Assembly (NCBI GenBank): GCA_936432065.2
Contig: OW386285.2
Location: 178,816,200 to 178,880,199 of the forward strand
Direction of reading: 5' to 3'
DNA: 64,000 nt
From: Rutpela maculata
Taxonomy: Eukaryota; Arthropoda; Insecta; Coleoptera; Cerambycidae
This document shows, piece after piece, positions 1 through 11,640 of the stretch (positions are counted from its first letter, which is position 1; every line of letters starts with the position of its first letter). A program made the translations under genes and the position numbers. The notes beneath the pieces are model-generated. The model saw only the letters and a program-made list of their open reading frames with translations, had not been told where the DNA came from and did no database searches.

Positions 1-1246
1 TAAAGACAAGAAAGCTGATAATTGAGGATGAATTTTGTTTTTTTCTAATTTCTGTAGAACGCCTTTACGCCCTAACAAGGGATTAAGTCCTTTTTTTGTC
101 GTTGTATTTTAGGGTTTTTTGGTACTCCGAAAATTCAACTTGACACCCAGGAACTCCCCCTTAGTAACCCTGGAAGCCTAAGTTTGCCTTTGATTAAGTC
201 CCCAGTGTACACAGTAGCGAATGTCCAGAGTCCTTGGCAGATTTTTCTCTTCTCCACACCCTAAGAGCTCCTCTTGGCACCTCAAGAGCTTTCACTCTTA
301 TGAAGTCAAGTTTCATGGTGGTCTTTGGAAGTCGTATCCTAGTGTGAACCCCAGTAGCGAGGAACAATTTGGAAACAGCGCGGCGGTGGCAGAGCTGGAG
401 CATTGCTGCTCCTTTGTCGACAACTCTTGGCCGTACGACCCATTTTGGTGGCCTATTTAAAAGACCGGTTCCCCCGGAGTGTCACTATGTGTCAGAGAAG
501 TAGTTTTATGAATATCAATTTTTAATTTGTTTCATATTTGCTTATATTTGTGTATGTCGAAATTCTCTGTGCAAGTTAGTTATAGATCTGTCGTTGTGGT
601 AATTATTTAATTTGAATAAGCTATATTTATATGAGTCCCTAAATAGTTACGCATTATCCTCATGTAACCAAATAAGTGTTATTTTTATAATTAGTGTATG
701 GGTGCTGTTAGACGCCACAGTTAGATATTTAGTATTATTTTTACGATGTAATCTCTGCCCGTATTGTAAAACGAGTCAAAAGACCTTTTCCTACGTTACC
801 AGTGGCGTATAGTTTTTTTTGGGGGTCGCTTGGCTCCCCATGTCATTTTTTCTTGCCCTTAAAGCCTGACATTTCAGATCGCGCCCATCTAGGTACTGTC
901 AAATCTCCCTCAAAAGGAGCGCAGATGTAATATTGTGATATTCGTTATCTATTATTGCTGTTAAATATACACTTGTTAGATCATTCTTGATAGTTTGTTT
1001 TCAGGTGACTGTGTTGCAACTGAGACCACTTACCCACTCCACCTTAATTGAGCTTAGCCAGGCAAATAAATTTTTGTTCCCTCCCAAGAATAGTTAAAGC
1101 GTGCCAATTTAGTCTATTTAGTCAACTATTGTTATTAGTATATTTTTTCTTCCTTGACCTTATCTAGTCGTGATTATTAGTATTTTAACTTAAAAAACAT
1201 CAGTATTCATTCTAATTAAATACTAGTATTTATCGATTGTACTGAT
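1..1246. other. Unassigned AT-rich flank
   Basis: No coding region is supported here; the short open frames overlap on opposite strands and show no recognisable domain. A TATA-like stretch (TATTTAAAAG) near 454 is followed by a GC-richer segment, which could be the U3/R part of an old LTR. I found no second copy of it in the window, so this is only a possibility. Confidence 0.4.
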
Positions 1247-1448
1247 TGTAATATGCCCGATTATGTCTCGCTTCGCTTATACTGTTAGAATAAGACACTT
1301 CACTTAGTTTCACACCACCGACCTACTCGTACCACTGTTCGATATAAACTGCCGTCTCCTCCGGCCGTGAGCTGCAGAGCGCCACCTGGCATTCGGTAAC
1401 ACTTTATGACTCATCAACGTTAGATACAAATAATTCCGATACACTACA
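1247..1448 (-). repeat. 3' LTR of the 4-kb element (202 bp)
   Basis: It is nearly identical to 5106-5283 apart from 24 bp (starting TATAAACTGCC on the plus strand, about 1344-1367) that are present here and absent from the other copy. On the minus strand that segment contributes a TATA-like GTTTATA. It starts TGTAGTG and ends ATTACA on the element's own strand. Confidence 0.85.
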
Positions 1449-1461
1449 TCTCTTTTTCCTC
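1449..1461 (-). promoter_or_regulatory. Polypurine tract of the 4-kb LTR element
   Basis: Read on the minus strand this is GAGGAAAAAGAGA immediately before the 3' LTR, with an A-rich run upstream. That is the expected plus-strand primer of an LTR retroelement, and it fixes the orientation. Confidence 0.75.
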
Positions 1462-2908
1462 ATAATTTTTTTTTTTTAACTACGTACCTATGTAGTTTTC
1501 GTAATCTACTTATAAAACAACACCTATTCTAATGTGATTTCATTTTATAGTTTGTAACCTCATAATATATTATTTTCCATCTTCGTTAGGTGCAGTCAAG
1601 GTGTCCTCTTCAGCTCTGTCCTGGACCCTACAATCCTCTCTCCTTCTTTCTTTTTTCTGTCTTTTTTCTATCTTTTTTAAGGTGGACCACATTTTTCCGA
1701 ATATTTTGTCCCATTTGGTCATTTCCGAGATCATTTCTAACATAGATGTCTCCCTTACTTGTATTGATAACAGTATGGGAACTGCTGTCAAAATTTGGGG
1801 GTTAATTTATTACCTACCTCTATATATATACATTTTTTTTTTTACGTAGCTTTTGTCTCCATATTTTCTGCGGCTTTCCTGTTTCTATCTCCATATTCTT
1901 TTCCTTTTTATTTCCTTATTTTGTCTTTACCTTTTACTTCTTCGTCTACGATTATGTTTTCATTTCCAGGAGGTAATTGATTTCAAGAGCACTTCCATGG
2001 TTCATGCAGTAACATCACTAACGAACACTCCATTCTCAGAACTTAGTTCCTAATCTCGACCTTTGGCCATGTTGATCCATAGTCAACAAGGACTGTGAAT
2101 TGTATTCCATCCGCTAACCATTCAATCCAGTCACCATATCTCTTTAGGTTTGGCTGAATATGACAGAGTAACACAAGCTTCGTATGTGCTAAAAAGCTTA
2201 CAAAAGTATGCAGGAAATAGTTAGTTTAATCACAGAAGCCTATAAAAGGATAATAGTTAAATCAGCTGCAAGAAGTTTCTTGCAATACACATTTCGATTT
2301 TTTTTTTTTATTTATTTATTTTTTAAATAGTCATTCAAAGTTTACTCATAAATTTCAGACAGGAGGCACATATTCATGTCTATAATAATCAAATTAAATT
2401 AAGGTTTATTGGTCATGTTTACATTATTTCATGGTTTTATAAACATTTCTAATACTTATTAATAAAATATATGTGTGTGTATCAAAAATTTAATTAATAA
2501 CCAAAAGTGAAATTCTGGAACTGTCCGTTGAATCAAATTAAATTTATGAAAATAATTGAATAGCAAAGATTTATGAATAAAATCGATTTACTTATTTACT
2601 TCATAACGGATTTGAGAAAATAGCCTTATTTGATTCAATAAATATAGTATAGTATTCCATTTAATTTATAAGGCAAAATAATTTATAAATATTTGTTTCT
2701 ACGTTTTAGTACTTAGAGGGATATTCGTATCTAATTTTACTGTGCCTCGAGTATCATAGGTGTGACAAATTTGCTTGCTTAAAATCGATTTATGTTTATA
2801 AGGAAACAAGAGAACTGATTTAGTATGCAGCAGTTCTATATTCAAAACATTTCATTCAAAAGAGGATTTTTGGATTATTGTTTTTTATTTCTCTATAACT
2901 ATGGAATG

Positions 2909-2941
<33 letters not shown>

Positions 2942-4572
2942 TTTCAGTATTTGTTAATGTTAATAATGTTTTGATATATCTAATATATACAGTTCTCTTG
3001 AGAACATTAAAATTCGAAAATAAGATTCTTTAATAATTATTTTCTGGCAGAAATCCACTTTATCTAGATCAGTTTTTTTTTTTTTTTTTTTTTTGAGATC
3101 CATTCCAAGACAAAATTCCAAATACCAAATGTTCTGCATTACCGATTACCGATCTTAAACCAATCACAATCAAAGCTTCCGACACCACTACCCACGGCTC
3201 AGTTTCCGAATCCTCTCTCTCTCAACAAGATAGATGCTTGACCCGAATCGTTTTCGATCTTTGTCAGATACTGTGGAAGCGAAAAGTCTCCTTCCTGATT
3301 GTCAAGTTTCCCAGTATGAAGATGTTCCTAACCATACTTTTGATATCCTGTAACGTTGACTGGATAAACCTTCATATTTCCTGCGCGACTTACAGTTCCA
3401 CTTCCACACCTCAGGAATTGCTCGGACCGTCTTCCATACTGCACTCTTGCCACTTTATTCAAAATATTCAATATGATATTACGAACTACTACTAACCTAA
3501 GATGAGACCGAAATACGAAGAACCATATAATTCTAAAAACCAAAATAGGCTATGGCCAAAGAGTACAACTACTCAATGCATGGTTAACTTGGTGTGCCAT
3601 ATTTAAGCCTTGTTTAAGTGAACATGAATGCACATCGCAATTGCAAGAAATTTTATTAAAATCTGAACACACAATATAAATGGGTGACTTAATAAGAGCA
3701 TTAGTTCTAGCCATATTGATATAAAATGTGATATCCCGCCTTGAAATCTGTTTAGGTACCAAAACTTAATTGTCATAGGAGATCGAAACTAAAATTGAAT
3801 TTACTTATTAAAAATTATAATCTGTACCTCTTTCAGGATAATAACCATCTGATTTAAATGTAAGATACTTTTTAAAACTGTCATTGTACAATCTCAATTG
3901 ATTTATTGAGAATTTCATAACGCGGAATGTTATATTACCCTGCAATGATTTAATTTTGACATACCATAACTACCATATAATATTTTAAAGCGTTGACATT
4001 AGTTTTCCTCTTTTTTTTTTTTTTGTAATTTCTTATACATCCAAGCGATTCCGGACTGATGAGGTTATGTGCTTATATGATATGTAAAATTAAAATTAAA
4101 ATCATCTGCAGAAATGAACTGCCATAAATTACATTTTTTTTTATGCTCTCTGCCTTTCTGCCTGGAGCTCACAGCTTTTTTTTTTTTTTCTCTCTAAGAC
4201 GTTCCTCGATACCTAATGTTGAGATAGTATTGGTACACTTATAGCAATGCAATACTTGTAGAGAAAATAAAATTTATTATTTATTTTCAACTAATGATGT
4301 TATCTCTCCATTCGGCAAAAAGTTTAATTTATGTCCTGGTACCAAAATATATACAAATAAAGAAAATAGAGCAGAGGCGTGTATTCCATCAATAATTAGA
4401 ACATTAAAATATATTTTTTGAAATTAATTTTTAATTTTTTCAGTATTACGTAGCAACCCATAACTCTACAATTCATTGTTCTATTTTTTTTTTCTTTAGT
4501 TTCTCATATATTATACTATATCAAAGAAAACTACTCCATTTCCTTTTAGTTCCGTACAACAAATACGTGTTA

Positions 4573-4573
<1 letters not shown>

Positions 4574-4631
<58 letters not shown>
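4574..4631. repeat. (ATT)n microsatellite
   Basis: Uninterrupted ATT units inside the 4-kb LTR element. Shorter runs of the same motif occur near 2915-2942 and 5031-5055, giving the interior a simple-sequence character. Confidence 0.95.
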
Positions 4632-4632
<1 letters not shown>

Positions 4633-5086
4633 TAATTATTATTATTTCCGCAGTCTCGTTTTTCAACGGTAATTTTTCTGATAGTAGGTTGCTTCAGACG
4701 GACAATTGTCAAGCCTTTCTGCATATTAATTTGAAATTAATAGAAAACGTCTAGCAAACAGTTTTTTTTGAAATTAGATGTTGAATATTTTATATCCAAT
4801 TCTTCTGTTTGTTTCACTGTGCTTCGCGGTATTATTCCTGTTGTGGGTATTATGATCGGTCGTATGTCAACTCCATCTACCTTCCACATTTGTTTTATTT
4901 CCGCCGCAAGTTCTATTTATTTATTATTATTAAGTACTTTTTTTTACTATTATTATTATTATTAGTTCTTTATTTTTCTCGACATGTTTGTCGGTTATTT
5001 ACTTCAGTTGAACTGTCGTTACATAGACATATTATTATTATTATTATTATTATTTTGAGGGACTTGCTTTGAAATTTTATTGTTAA

Positions 5087-5103
5087 ATTTATCCTCATCG
5101 CCA
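5087..5103 (-). promoter_or_regulatory. Primer-binding site of the 4-kb LTR element
   Basis: On the minus strand TGGCGATGAGGATAAAT starts 2 nt after the 5' LTR (5106-5283). The leading TGG pairs with the CCA end of a tRNA. The particular tRNA was not identified. Confidence 0.6.
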
Positions 5104-5105
5104 CT

Positions 5106-5283
5106 TGTAATATGCCCGATTATGTCTCGCTTCGCTTATACTGTTAGAATAAGACACTTCACTTAGTTTCACACCACCGACCTACTCGTACCGCTGTTCG
5201 AGTGAGCTGCAGAGCGCCACCTGGCATTCGGTAACACTTTATGACTCATCAACGTTAGATACAAATAATTCCGATACACTACA
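5106..5283 (-). repeat. 5' LTR of the 4-kb element (178 bp)
   Basis: Partner of 1247-1448. It lacks a 24-bp block, including the only TATA-like motif, that the 3' copy retains. Since this is the LTR that would start transcription, this copy may be unable to transcribe itself. Confidence 0.85.
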
Positions 5284-5324
5284 CTGATAATAACCCCTTA
5301 GTAGCAGAGCTGTTGAAAGTACCC

Positions 5325-5606
5325 AATGAAAGTACTTGAAGTACCAAATACCAAGTACCTGACAAAGTACTTGCTGCTCCAATTCCCAAGTACTATGACC
5401 TGAAGCAAAGTAATTCAAATACCAAATACTTGTCGAAAGTACTTCAAGTAAATCGCAAGTACCGTATTTCAAATATTTCAGATTATTTGAAGTACTTCAC
5501 TAGGTACTTCAAATCTAAAAGTAGTTCAATTACTCTAAAGTATTTCAAATACTCAAGTATTTCAAGTACTTCAACATATTTCAAATGCTCCACAGTTCTT
5601 CCAATA
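5325..5606. repeat. Left subterminal AGTACTT array of the hAT element
   Basis: About 280 bp of degenerate, mutually inverted AAGTACTT and CAAATACC-like units. The matching array lies at the other end of the element (8048-8292). Open frames called here are by-products of the repeats. Confidence 0.85.
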
Positions 5607-6166
5607 CCCATAATAAATTTTATTTTTTAAGTTTTTCTCTTAATAATTTGTTATTATTATTGTTATTTATTAACAGCTTTCTTTAACTCAGCATCATTCA
5701 AAAACAATAGAAAAAATAATTTATTATTATATAAATTTAAAAACCAATAAAAATAAATATTGCTGCGGTCGATTTCCCTTCAAATGTCAGGAAAGTAATA
5801 AAGAAAATCAACTTATACACTATCGGAAAATGTTCGCTTTGGTATGGGCAATAAGAGCAAGCGAGAGTAAAGCAACTATTCTATTATTTTTTATCATATA
5901 ACACATCCTACAATCGTGCCACCTGCTTTCCCCACCACATGTGCGTGGGCAGCCTGTCTGTGGAATTTCAATTTGTTTCCGCCTTGATGCTTGATGAATC
6001 GTGTCACTATTTGCTCCTATGCTAGAGCTCTGATAGACGCCTTTATTGTGGGCGGTCGGTTAAGTCGTTGAAACCATGCAACACCTAAGCCAGGACTTTC
6101 CGATACAGTATATAAAACATAGTAATAATTTTAGGTAAGTACAAGTACAAATAATAAAATTGAGAT

Positions 6167-6406
6167 CTATCTATTTCCATTAGCTTTCAATAGCACCCAA
6201 TTTTCGAAATTTCCATTAGTTAATGCATTTCTTCTAGGAGCATTTATAATTTCAGTAAATAAAAAGAGTCTTTCTACAGCTGATGATGTAAGGCATGTAT
6301 TAAACCGATAAAAAACTGTTTTTACTGAGAAGCAAGTTGGGTGTCAGAGTCATTTAAGTATTGAAAAATTTTTAATTCAATTCTTTTTTTATCACTGGCT
6401 TTTATA
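6167..6406 (-). pseudogene. hAT transposase C-terminal dimerisation domain, fragment
   Basis: Minus-strand translation gives a recognisable hAT C-terminal (hATC) signature, containing SSAVERLF followed by a PRRN.L..NFE motif and ending LLKAN...R with a TAG at 6167-6169. An in-frame stop and a shift lie just upstream of the SSAVERLF motif. At 6406 the frame meets the TA-flanked insertion. The rest of the transposase (zinc finger, RNase H-like core) is not recognisable beyond the insertion, so only the last 60-80 residues remain. Identification rests on the motif; hAT dimerisation domains generally carry this S-A-x-ERLFS and PRR-x-R-L pattern. Confidence 0.8.
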
Positions 6407-7681
6407 CAGTGTGTTTCACTTGAAATGGTAACAGCCCAATAACTTTTTATTTTTTTCCGATTTGAATCAAATTTTACTTAAGTATGGAACCAATTAGGAT
6501 CTACTTATGACCAGAAAAGCATTCGCCTTCTACAAATGCAAAGCCACCTGCAGTACCAATATATGCGGGGAAAATGAAAAAATCATATTAGGCATATTTT
6601 TATCGGAAAATTTTGTTAATTAAACTTATTCAGAATTGTCCAAAAACCGTAAGTCCAAAATGCAATCAAAATAGAAAAATGTATACATTTTGATTAATAT
6701 AATGTCCAATATATATTTACACCATTTGAGAAGCCATAAAAAAAGCTTTTTAATTATATACATGGTATTTATCGTAAAAAAAAATTGTCTAATTTACTAT
6801 AAATTTACAATTTATCAAATTATCCATGGAAAACAAAAGTATGTAAATTAAAATAAACAATATGTTAGTTCTGTCAAGATACATGTTAGTATCAAATTTT
6901 ACTTTATTTTAAACAAAATGGAGAATTTCAATAATTGATATATATTTTTTCTACTCCCTTATGTAAATTTACTGTTTTCTGTACAGTCTGTAGAATGGAT
7001 AAGTAGGCAATTCCAGGTAACTGAACGGATATATTTCATATCAGTTCTAAGATGGATATGAAATGAAACGGACCAATCACAGTTCGTGTATTAAGTACAT
7101 ATGCAACTATTCATTTTAAAATCAAATTAGTGCGTAAGCTGTCAAAGTAACTGTCAGTGTGTATTTGTGTAATATATTAATGTTTAATAAATATTGTAGT
7201 TTTTTAAGCTGGTCGTAGAAAAAGTATGCTGTACATACAACTCGAGTGGATTATCCATATCACACTCAAAAGATTTGAGCACTCCGCCTACGGCGTCGTG
7301 CTCAAACTTCTTTATCGTGCGATATGGATATCAAATCCACTCTTGTTGCACAAACTACTATTTCGGACTACCATGACTTAATGTAAGAAAATATAAAACT
7401 TATAATATCTACTATAGTTTTTAAGAAAAATTCCATACGTCATATATCATTGAAAAAGGTTTTTCTATGGCCTTTCTAATGGTGTAAAAATATTTGGGGT
7501 ATTCCGTTTAAAAAAAACCAAAGTAAAGCTCGTATCTCAGAAATTTGACTTTTAATTGTTTTTCTGAAATGATTTTTGGAAAATAAACGTGATTTCTCAT
7601 AACTTTTATTTTTAAACGTTTTTACGTAACTCCAAAAATAACGAAGTTAAATGAGGTTCTAACGTTCGCGTGACCACCCTG
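6407..7681. mobile_element. Putative mariner-type insertion, TA flanked
   Basis: The left end reads CAGTGTGTTTCAC and the right end reads GTGACCACCCTG, an imperfect inverted pair. Each is flanked by TA (6405-6406 and 7682-7683). The 1,275-bp length matches mariner elements, and CAGGGTGxxC termini beside TA are common in insects. No transposase motif (DDD/DDE, helix-turn-helix) could be read, so this is a decayed or non-autonomous copy. It interrupts the hAT transposase fragment and is therefore younger than the hAT insertion. Confidence 0.5.
7246..7345. repeat. Long imperfect hairpin (about 100 bp)
   Basis: The arms GTGGATTATCCATATC... and ...GATATGGATATCAAATCCAC are complementary. They enclose a second complementary pair (TTTGAGCAC / GTGCTCAAA) around a small GC-rich loop containing CGCCTACGGCG. 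It could extrude as a cruciform or fold as RNA. A comparable architecture occurs near 60075-60195. Confidence 0.7.
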
Positions 7682-8047
7682 TACAGTTGACTATAATAAG
7701 GAACTTTAGTCTAGTTAAAATAAAAAACACATTCTTAAATAAATTAATGTTCTGATACTTAGTATATACTAATAATAATATTTTTTTGTTTTTATGTGCC
7801 TTTGCTATTTTTCAAAAAGTTTACCGTCCCTGGATTTTGCCGCCCTGGGCTATAGCCTCTATAGCCAACCCCCTAAATCTCCCACTGCCCACATAATGTT
7901 AACACTGATTACTGAATAAAAACAGCTATGCCGTAACAATTTTTTAGTGAAATTTGTTTTTTAAAATATCTAAAACATGGAACTACAAGGACTTCAAATA
8001 CTTTTAACTAATTTAAATATCAAAAAACATATTTCAAATACTATAAA

Positions 8048-8292
8048 TTGTTAAGTCTAGTACTTCAAATACCGGGACAGTACTTGAAATACCGGAGAGT
8101 ATTTGAAATACCAAGCAAAGTAATTCAAATACCAGTATTTCTGAAAACCAAATCCCAAATCCAAATACTCGAAGCAAAGTATTTCAAATACCAAGTACCA
8201 AATACTAAGAATCGAAAGGATTTGAAGCAAAGTACTTCAAATACTGAAAGTATTTGAAATACTTTTTTCAATTACTTTTATTTGAAGTACTC
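8048..8292. repeat. Right subterminal AGTACTT array of the hAT element
   Basis: Counterpart of 5325-5606: degenerate units of AGTACTTCAAATACC type in both orientations, running up to the right terminal CAGCTCTG. Confidence 0.85.
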
Positions 8293-8308
8293 CAGCTCTG
8301 CTTAGTAG

Positions 8309-9374
8309 TACCAATAAAATAGTCTTAGTAAGTAGTTTTGTTTAATTTGACATTTGTATTCAGATTTTCTTGGGGGCGTGACAATTTTTTTATTTTTTTT
8401 TTTTTCAATTTATAAAATATAGCTATTTATACAACAAGTGTATAAAGTGATACTTTTTTCACGAATGGAAATTTTGTCGCACCAGCCGTAGGCGAATTTG
8501 ACGATCCCATACCTTTACATACGAATTGCACACAATATTTTTTCTATACCGAGCAGAATAACTCTACCTTCGTTTTAATTGTTTAAATCATTTAAAGTTG
8601 AAAAAATAAAGTTAGTTAGTTAGTTTTGACGTCTGAGACATCAAACACGAAAACATGGACTCTCCCTTGGAAATAATGGACTCGCCCGTTGATTATGAAA
8701 ATTGCTAGTTCCTGATTGGTCAAAGGTGCATTATAATGAGACTATGTTCATTATATGCTAGGTTGGAATTATGACTATTATTATTTTCTACTCCCATACT
8801 TTAATTCGTGTATTAGACATTTCCTACCTGTACTTTAATGAGATTCATTAAGATACAAATTTTCCATTAAGATACAAGTTTATAACCAACCAATAGAAAC
8901 GCGACACATAGCAATATTGCCTTGAACATCTGACAGATCTAAAATTTATCAATTTTGACAAGACATACTTACTGTTTACCTAGCAAATTTTCAAACTTCG
9001 TGCTTCTTGTAATTAAAATCAGTAAACATGTGTGATAGTGAAAGTGAAATTGAAATAATAATCCATAATATTTCTTAAGTTTATTTTCATAATATTTCCT
9101 AAATTGTAATCTATATAATTAATAAGTTTCAGAAATAAAGCGTTAATTTTCTACTTTATTATGACTGATCATAGCAAAAATAGTGTATGCAACTCACATT
9201 TAATAGCTTTTAAAACACTCGCATTCGCCTACTTAATAGTCATCATTAAATGGTCGTTGCATAATATACTATTCTTCAAAAAGAGTAATAGTAAGGTGGT
9301 TGTTTAAGAATATCACCATGGCCAACCTAATTTTAACATCGATATTATAAACAGTTCAAGCATTATTGTTAAAG

Positions 9375-9376
<2 letters not shown>
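8309..9376. other. Unassigned AT-rich interval
   Basis: No supported gene, TIR pair or second copy was seen. It contains a short GTTAGTTAGTTAG run near 8617 and poly-T tracts only. Confidence 0.4.

Positions 9377-9443
<67 letters not shown>
9377..9443. repeat. (AT)n microsatellite
   Basis: About 67 bp of pure AT dinucleotides. It lies just outside the left end of the candidate 8.4-kb TIR element, with another (TA)n run just outside its right end. Confidence 0.95.
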
Positions 9444-9446
<3 letters not shown>

Positions 9447-9844
9447 TTATAAACACTACGTTGTCGCCTCAAGAATAGATATACTAAACACGCTGTGACC
9501 TCATATATGACGTTGTGACCTCATAAAGCTGAGGCGACAACGTTTTGCCTTAATTTCGATGTAAAATGAATCCAGATGCCATCCTAAGTTACTTAGCGAA
9601 AAATAGTTCTGAGGTCACTTCATACATCTGGTACCTACAATTTTGAGTTTTAGTTCGAGTGTATATCACCAGCGCTAGTGTCGCCGTACCAAGTAGGAAT
9701 GGTCAACACGAAGTCACCTCTAACTAGTATAAGGCGGACTACAGATATTACGTATTCGCCGTCCCCTCAGGTTACTGGCAACGTTGCATCAATTTGCGTA
9801 CAGCGTTAGCGGCCAGTGACCAACAAAAATATTTATAGTTCTTG

Positions 9845-11085
9845 AACCGCTGGCCAATTGAAAGGGACCAAGCAAATTTTTAGGTTGAATTTAAATCCAC
9901 ATTTTTTGAGAAAGAGAATAGATAATCGATATGAGGTTTTCAGAATTTAAGAGATTATTTATTTTTGAAATAGCTGGTTTTGTTCATTTCTTTTATTTTG
10001 AAGCACGTTACTGTTTACAGGGTGTGAAAGAAAAGCGTGCTTTTTTAACCAAACTTTATAACTACCGAGATTCAACAAACATTATTTAATATTATTTTGA
10101 TGGCATTTCTTTTTTGGTCACTAGTTTAAAAAATATATATATCTTTTTGCCATTAGGCCTCACTGGTTTTCATAAGTAGTAGTAGATTATTATAATACCT
10201 TATGCCGTTCCTTTAAAATAATAAATGCATTTTTTTGTACTTTCAGTTCATGGTGAATACATATAATTTTTCTCGCTAATATACATTTAACTATTATTGC
10301 TCTATTAATTGACATTTTATATAATAATAGTGCATATAAAAATAGATAAATAAATATTTAGATTATATTGAATTGTATTAAAAAGACATACAATTTTTCG
10401 TACACTTTTATATTTTTGGTGTGAAAATTAAATCAACAAAATTTGGCAAAAAATGTATCTACAGGTAAAGCCATTTTAGTTAGTCCTTTCATAGATATGC
10501 CAAATTATAGCTTGATATCTGTAATTGTTCCGGAGATAAATGGGTTTCTGTTTTTTATATTTTAATGTAAAAGTCCAAAAAAGATTCCCTAATCCGTAAA
10601 CATGTACCAATTTTGGATACTCCACTGATTACCATGCAAAGATTTACTTTTTATTATGATTTTAAAGGAGCTATCATAAGGTATTATAATAACCTACAAT
10701 GATCGGCTTTTACAAAGCACAATAAGACATAACGTTAAAAAAATTAAAAAATTACAGGTTTTTAGAAAAAAAATCGGCATCTTACAAAATAAGTGAGATA
10801 TAAAAAAATGTGAGAAATCGTTTCTTACAGTACACCAGTGACTGAAAAAAATCGCATCAAAAAAATATAAAACATTTTTTTGTGGAATCTCTACGAATCT
10901 CGGTAGTTATAAAGTTTGTCAAAAAAAACACGCTCTTCTTTTACACCCTGTAAAAAGTAACACGCTTCAAAATAAAAGAATTAGACAAAACTCACCTTTT
11001 CACAAATGAATTATCCCTTAAATCCTGAAAATCACATATTGATATCTATTCGCTTGGTCCGTTTCAATTAGCCAGTAGTTTAGTT
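9845..11085. repeat. Imperfect inverted repeat (foldback-like)
   Basis: The left arm (about 9845-10100) contains a TGGCCAATTGAAA..GGACCAAGC segment, a GGGTGTGAAAGAAAAG segment and TATAACTACCGAGATTC. The right arm (about 10885-11085) holds the same blocks in reverse order and orientation, and internal blocks near 10180 and 10690 also pair. The arms are clearly diverged. The right half is shared with the duplicated segment at 13465-15640. Confidence 0.6.
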
Positions 11086-11640
11086 AAAAAAAGGTTGCTT
11101 TGAAAGAACGATCTGCAGCATCGTTTGGCAACAGATTTAAACGATGTGCAGAACATTGTACTTAACATGTGCTTAACATGGTCTAGGATTTATTTCTAAG
11201 ATTTTCTGTCACAGCCCTCACTGTGCTCACTACGCATATTTGTTCCGTTGTCATAATCTTGCAAAACGATTTGCAATATATACGAATATATTTAAATTTA
11301 TATTACAAAACACATTTTGAACAAATCCAGATCATTCTAACTCAGTTTAATCGATCCGTTGCTTTTTATAAAATGTTGCCTAATTTCAATTTTCTTTGTA
11401 ACATTATTTAAGTCGACAAATATGAAAACAATTATTTAGAGCTGCTCAATATGACTATCATCGGGAGTGTAATCAAGAATAATAGAAAAATATTTGTAGT
11501 TTATAATTTTTTTACTAGTTGGTAATAAACCAAATTGTGTTTAATATTTATTGGTTGTTAAATCTTATCCTTACTAAATATATTTTCAAACAATACAAGT
11601 GATGGTCCACTTGTTAAACAATTATCCGACTTGAAACATA
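10309..11640. repeat. Duplicated segment, copy A
   Basis: It starts TTGACATTTTATATAATAATAG and is collinear with 13465-15640, allowing for insertions in the second copy. It includes the same hAT transposase remnant on the minus strand. The two copies are diverged throughout, so the duplication or pair of insertions is old. Confidence 0.75.
11095..11540 (-). pseudogene. hAT transposase fragment, ZMYM1-like/DUF4371 type (copy A)
   Basis: The minus strand, in shifting frames, gives KYFSIILDYTPDDSHIEQL, then QDYDNGTNMR, then a degenerate C...H.LN.L.NDAADRSF block. In intact animal hAT proteins of the ZMYM1-like group these occur in this order in the DUF4371 region and start of the RNase H-like core. 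Several frameshifts and stops separate them. Only about 130 residues are represented, with no N-terminal zinc finger or C-terminal dimerisation domain. A parallel fragment lies at 15150-15550. Motif recognition is from memory of the family; a translated search would confirm it. Confidence 0.75.

Larger units (their letters stand above)
1247..5283 (-). mobile_element. Non-autonomous 4-kb LTR retroelement (LARD/TRIM-like), minus strand
   Basis: Two direct repeats of about 0.2 kb (1247-1448 and 5106-5283) begin TG and end CA. They are flanked by an identical 5-bp duplication, CTGAT, at 1242-1246 and 5284-5288. Orientation comes from the internal edges. On the minus strand a TGG-initiated primer-binding site lies 2 nt inside the 5106-5283 repeat, and a purine-rich tract abuts the 1247-1448 repeat. 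The 3.66-kb interior has no long open frame and no recognisable gag, protease, RT or integrase on either strand. It is rich in poly-T and (ATT)n. The element would have to be mobilised by proteins of a relative. Boundaries are well supported. The superfamily (BEL/Pao or Ty3/gypsy, both giving 4-6 bp duplications) is not determined. Confidence 0.85.
5305..8300 (-). mobile_element. Decayed hAT transposon with 8-bp target duplication
   Basis: The ends are inverted: CAGAGCTG at 5305 and CAGCTCTG ending at 8300. The element is flanked by a perfect 8-bp duplication CTTAGTAG (5297-5304 and 8301-8308), as expected for hAT. Both subterminal regions are arrays of short AGTACTT/CAAATAC-type repeats (about 5325-5606 and 8048-8292), the kind of array that binds transposase in this superfamily. 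The interior retains a minus-strand hAT dimerisation-domain remnant at 6167-6406. It is split by a 1.28-kb TA-flanked insertion at 6407-7681. No long ORF survives, so this copy is defective. The left duplication starts only 8 bp beyond that of the neighbouring LTR element. Confidence 0.88.

Noticed and set aside
194..460. Overlapping open frames on both strands near the left edge
   Set aside because: They overlap each other, lack recognisable domains and show no protein-like pattern.
3328..3762. Two adjacent minus-strand frames considered as retroelement pol remnants
   Set aside because: They are on the element's own strand, but no protease, RT, RNase H or integrase motif could be read.
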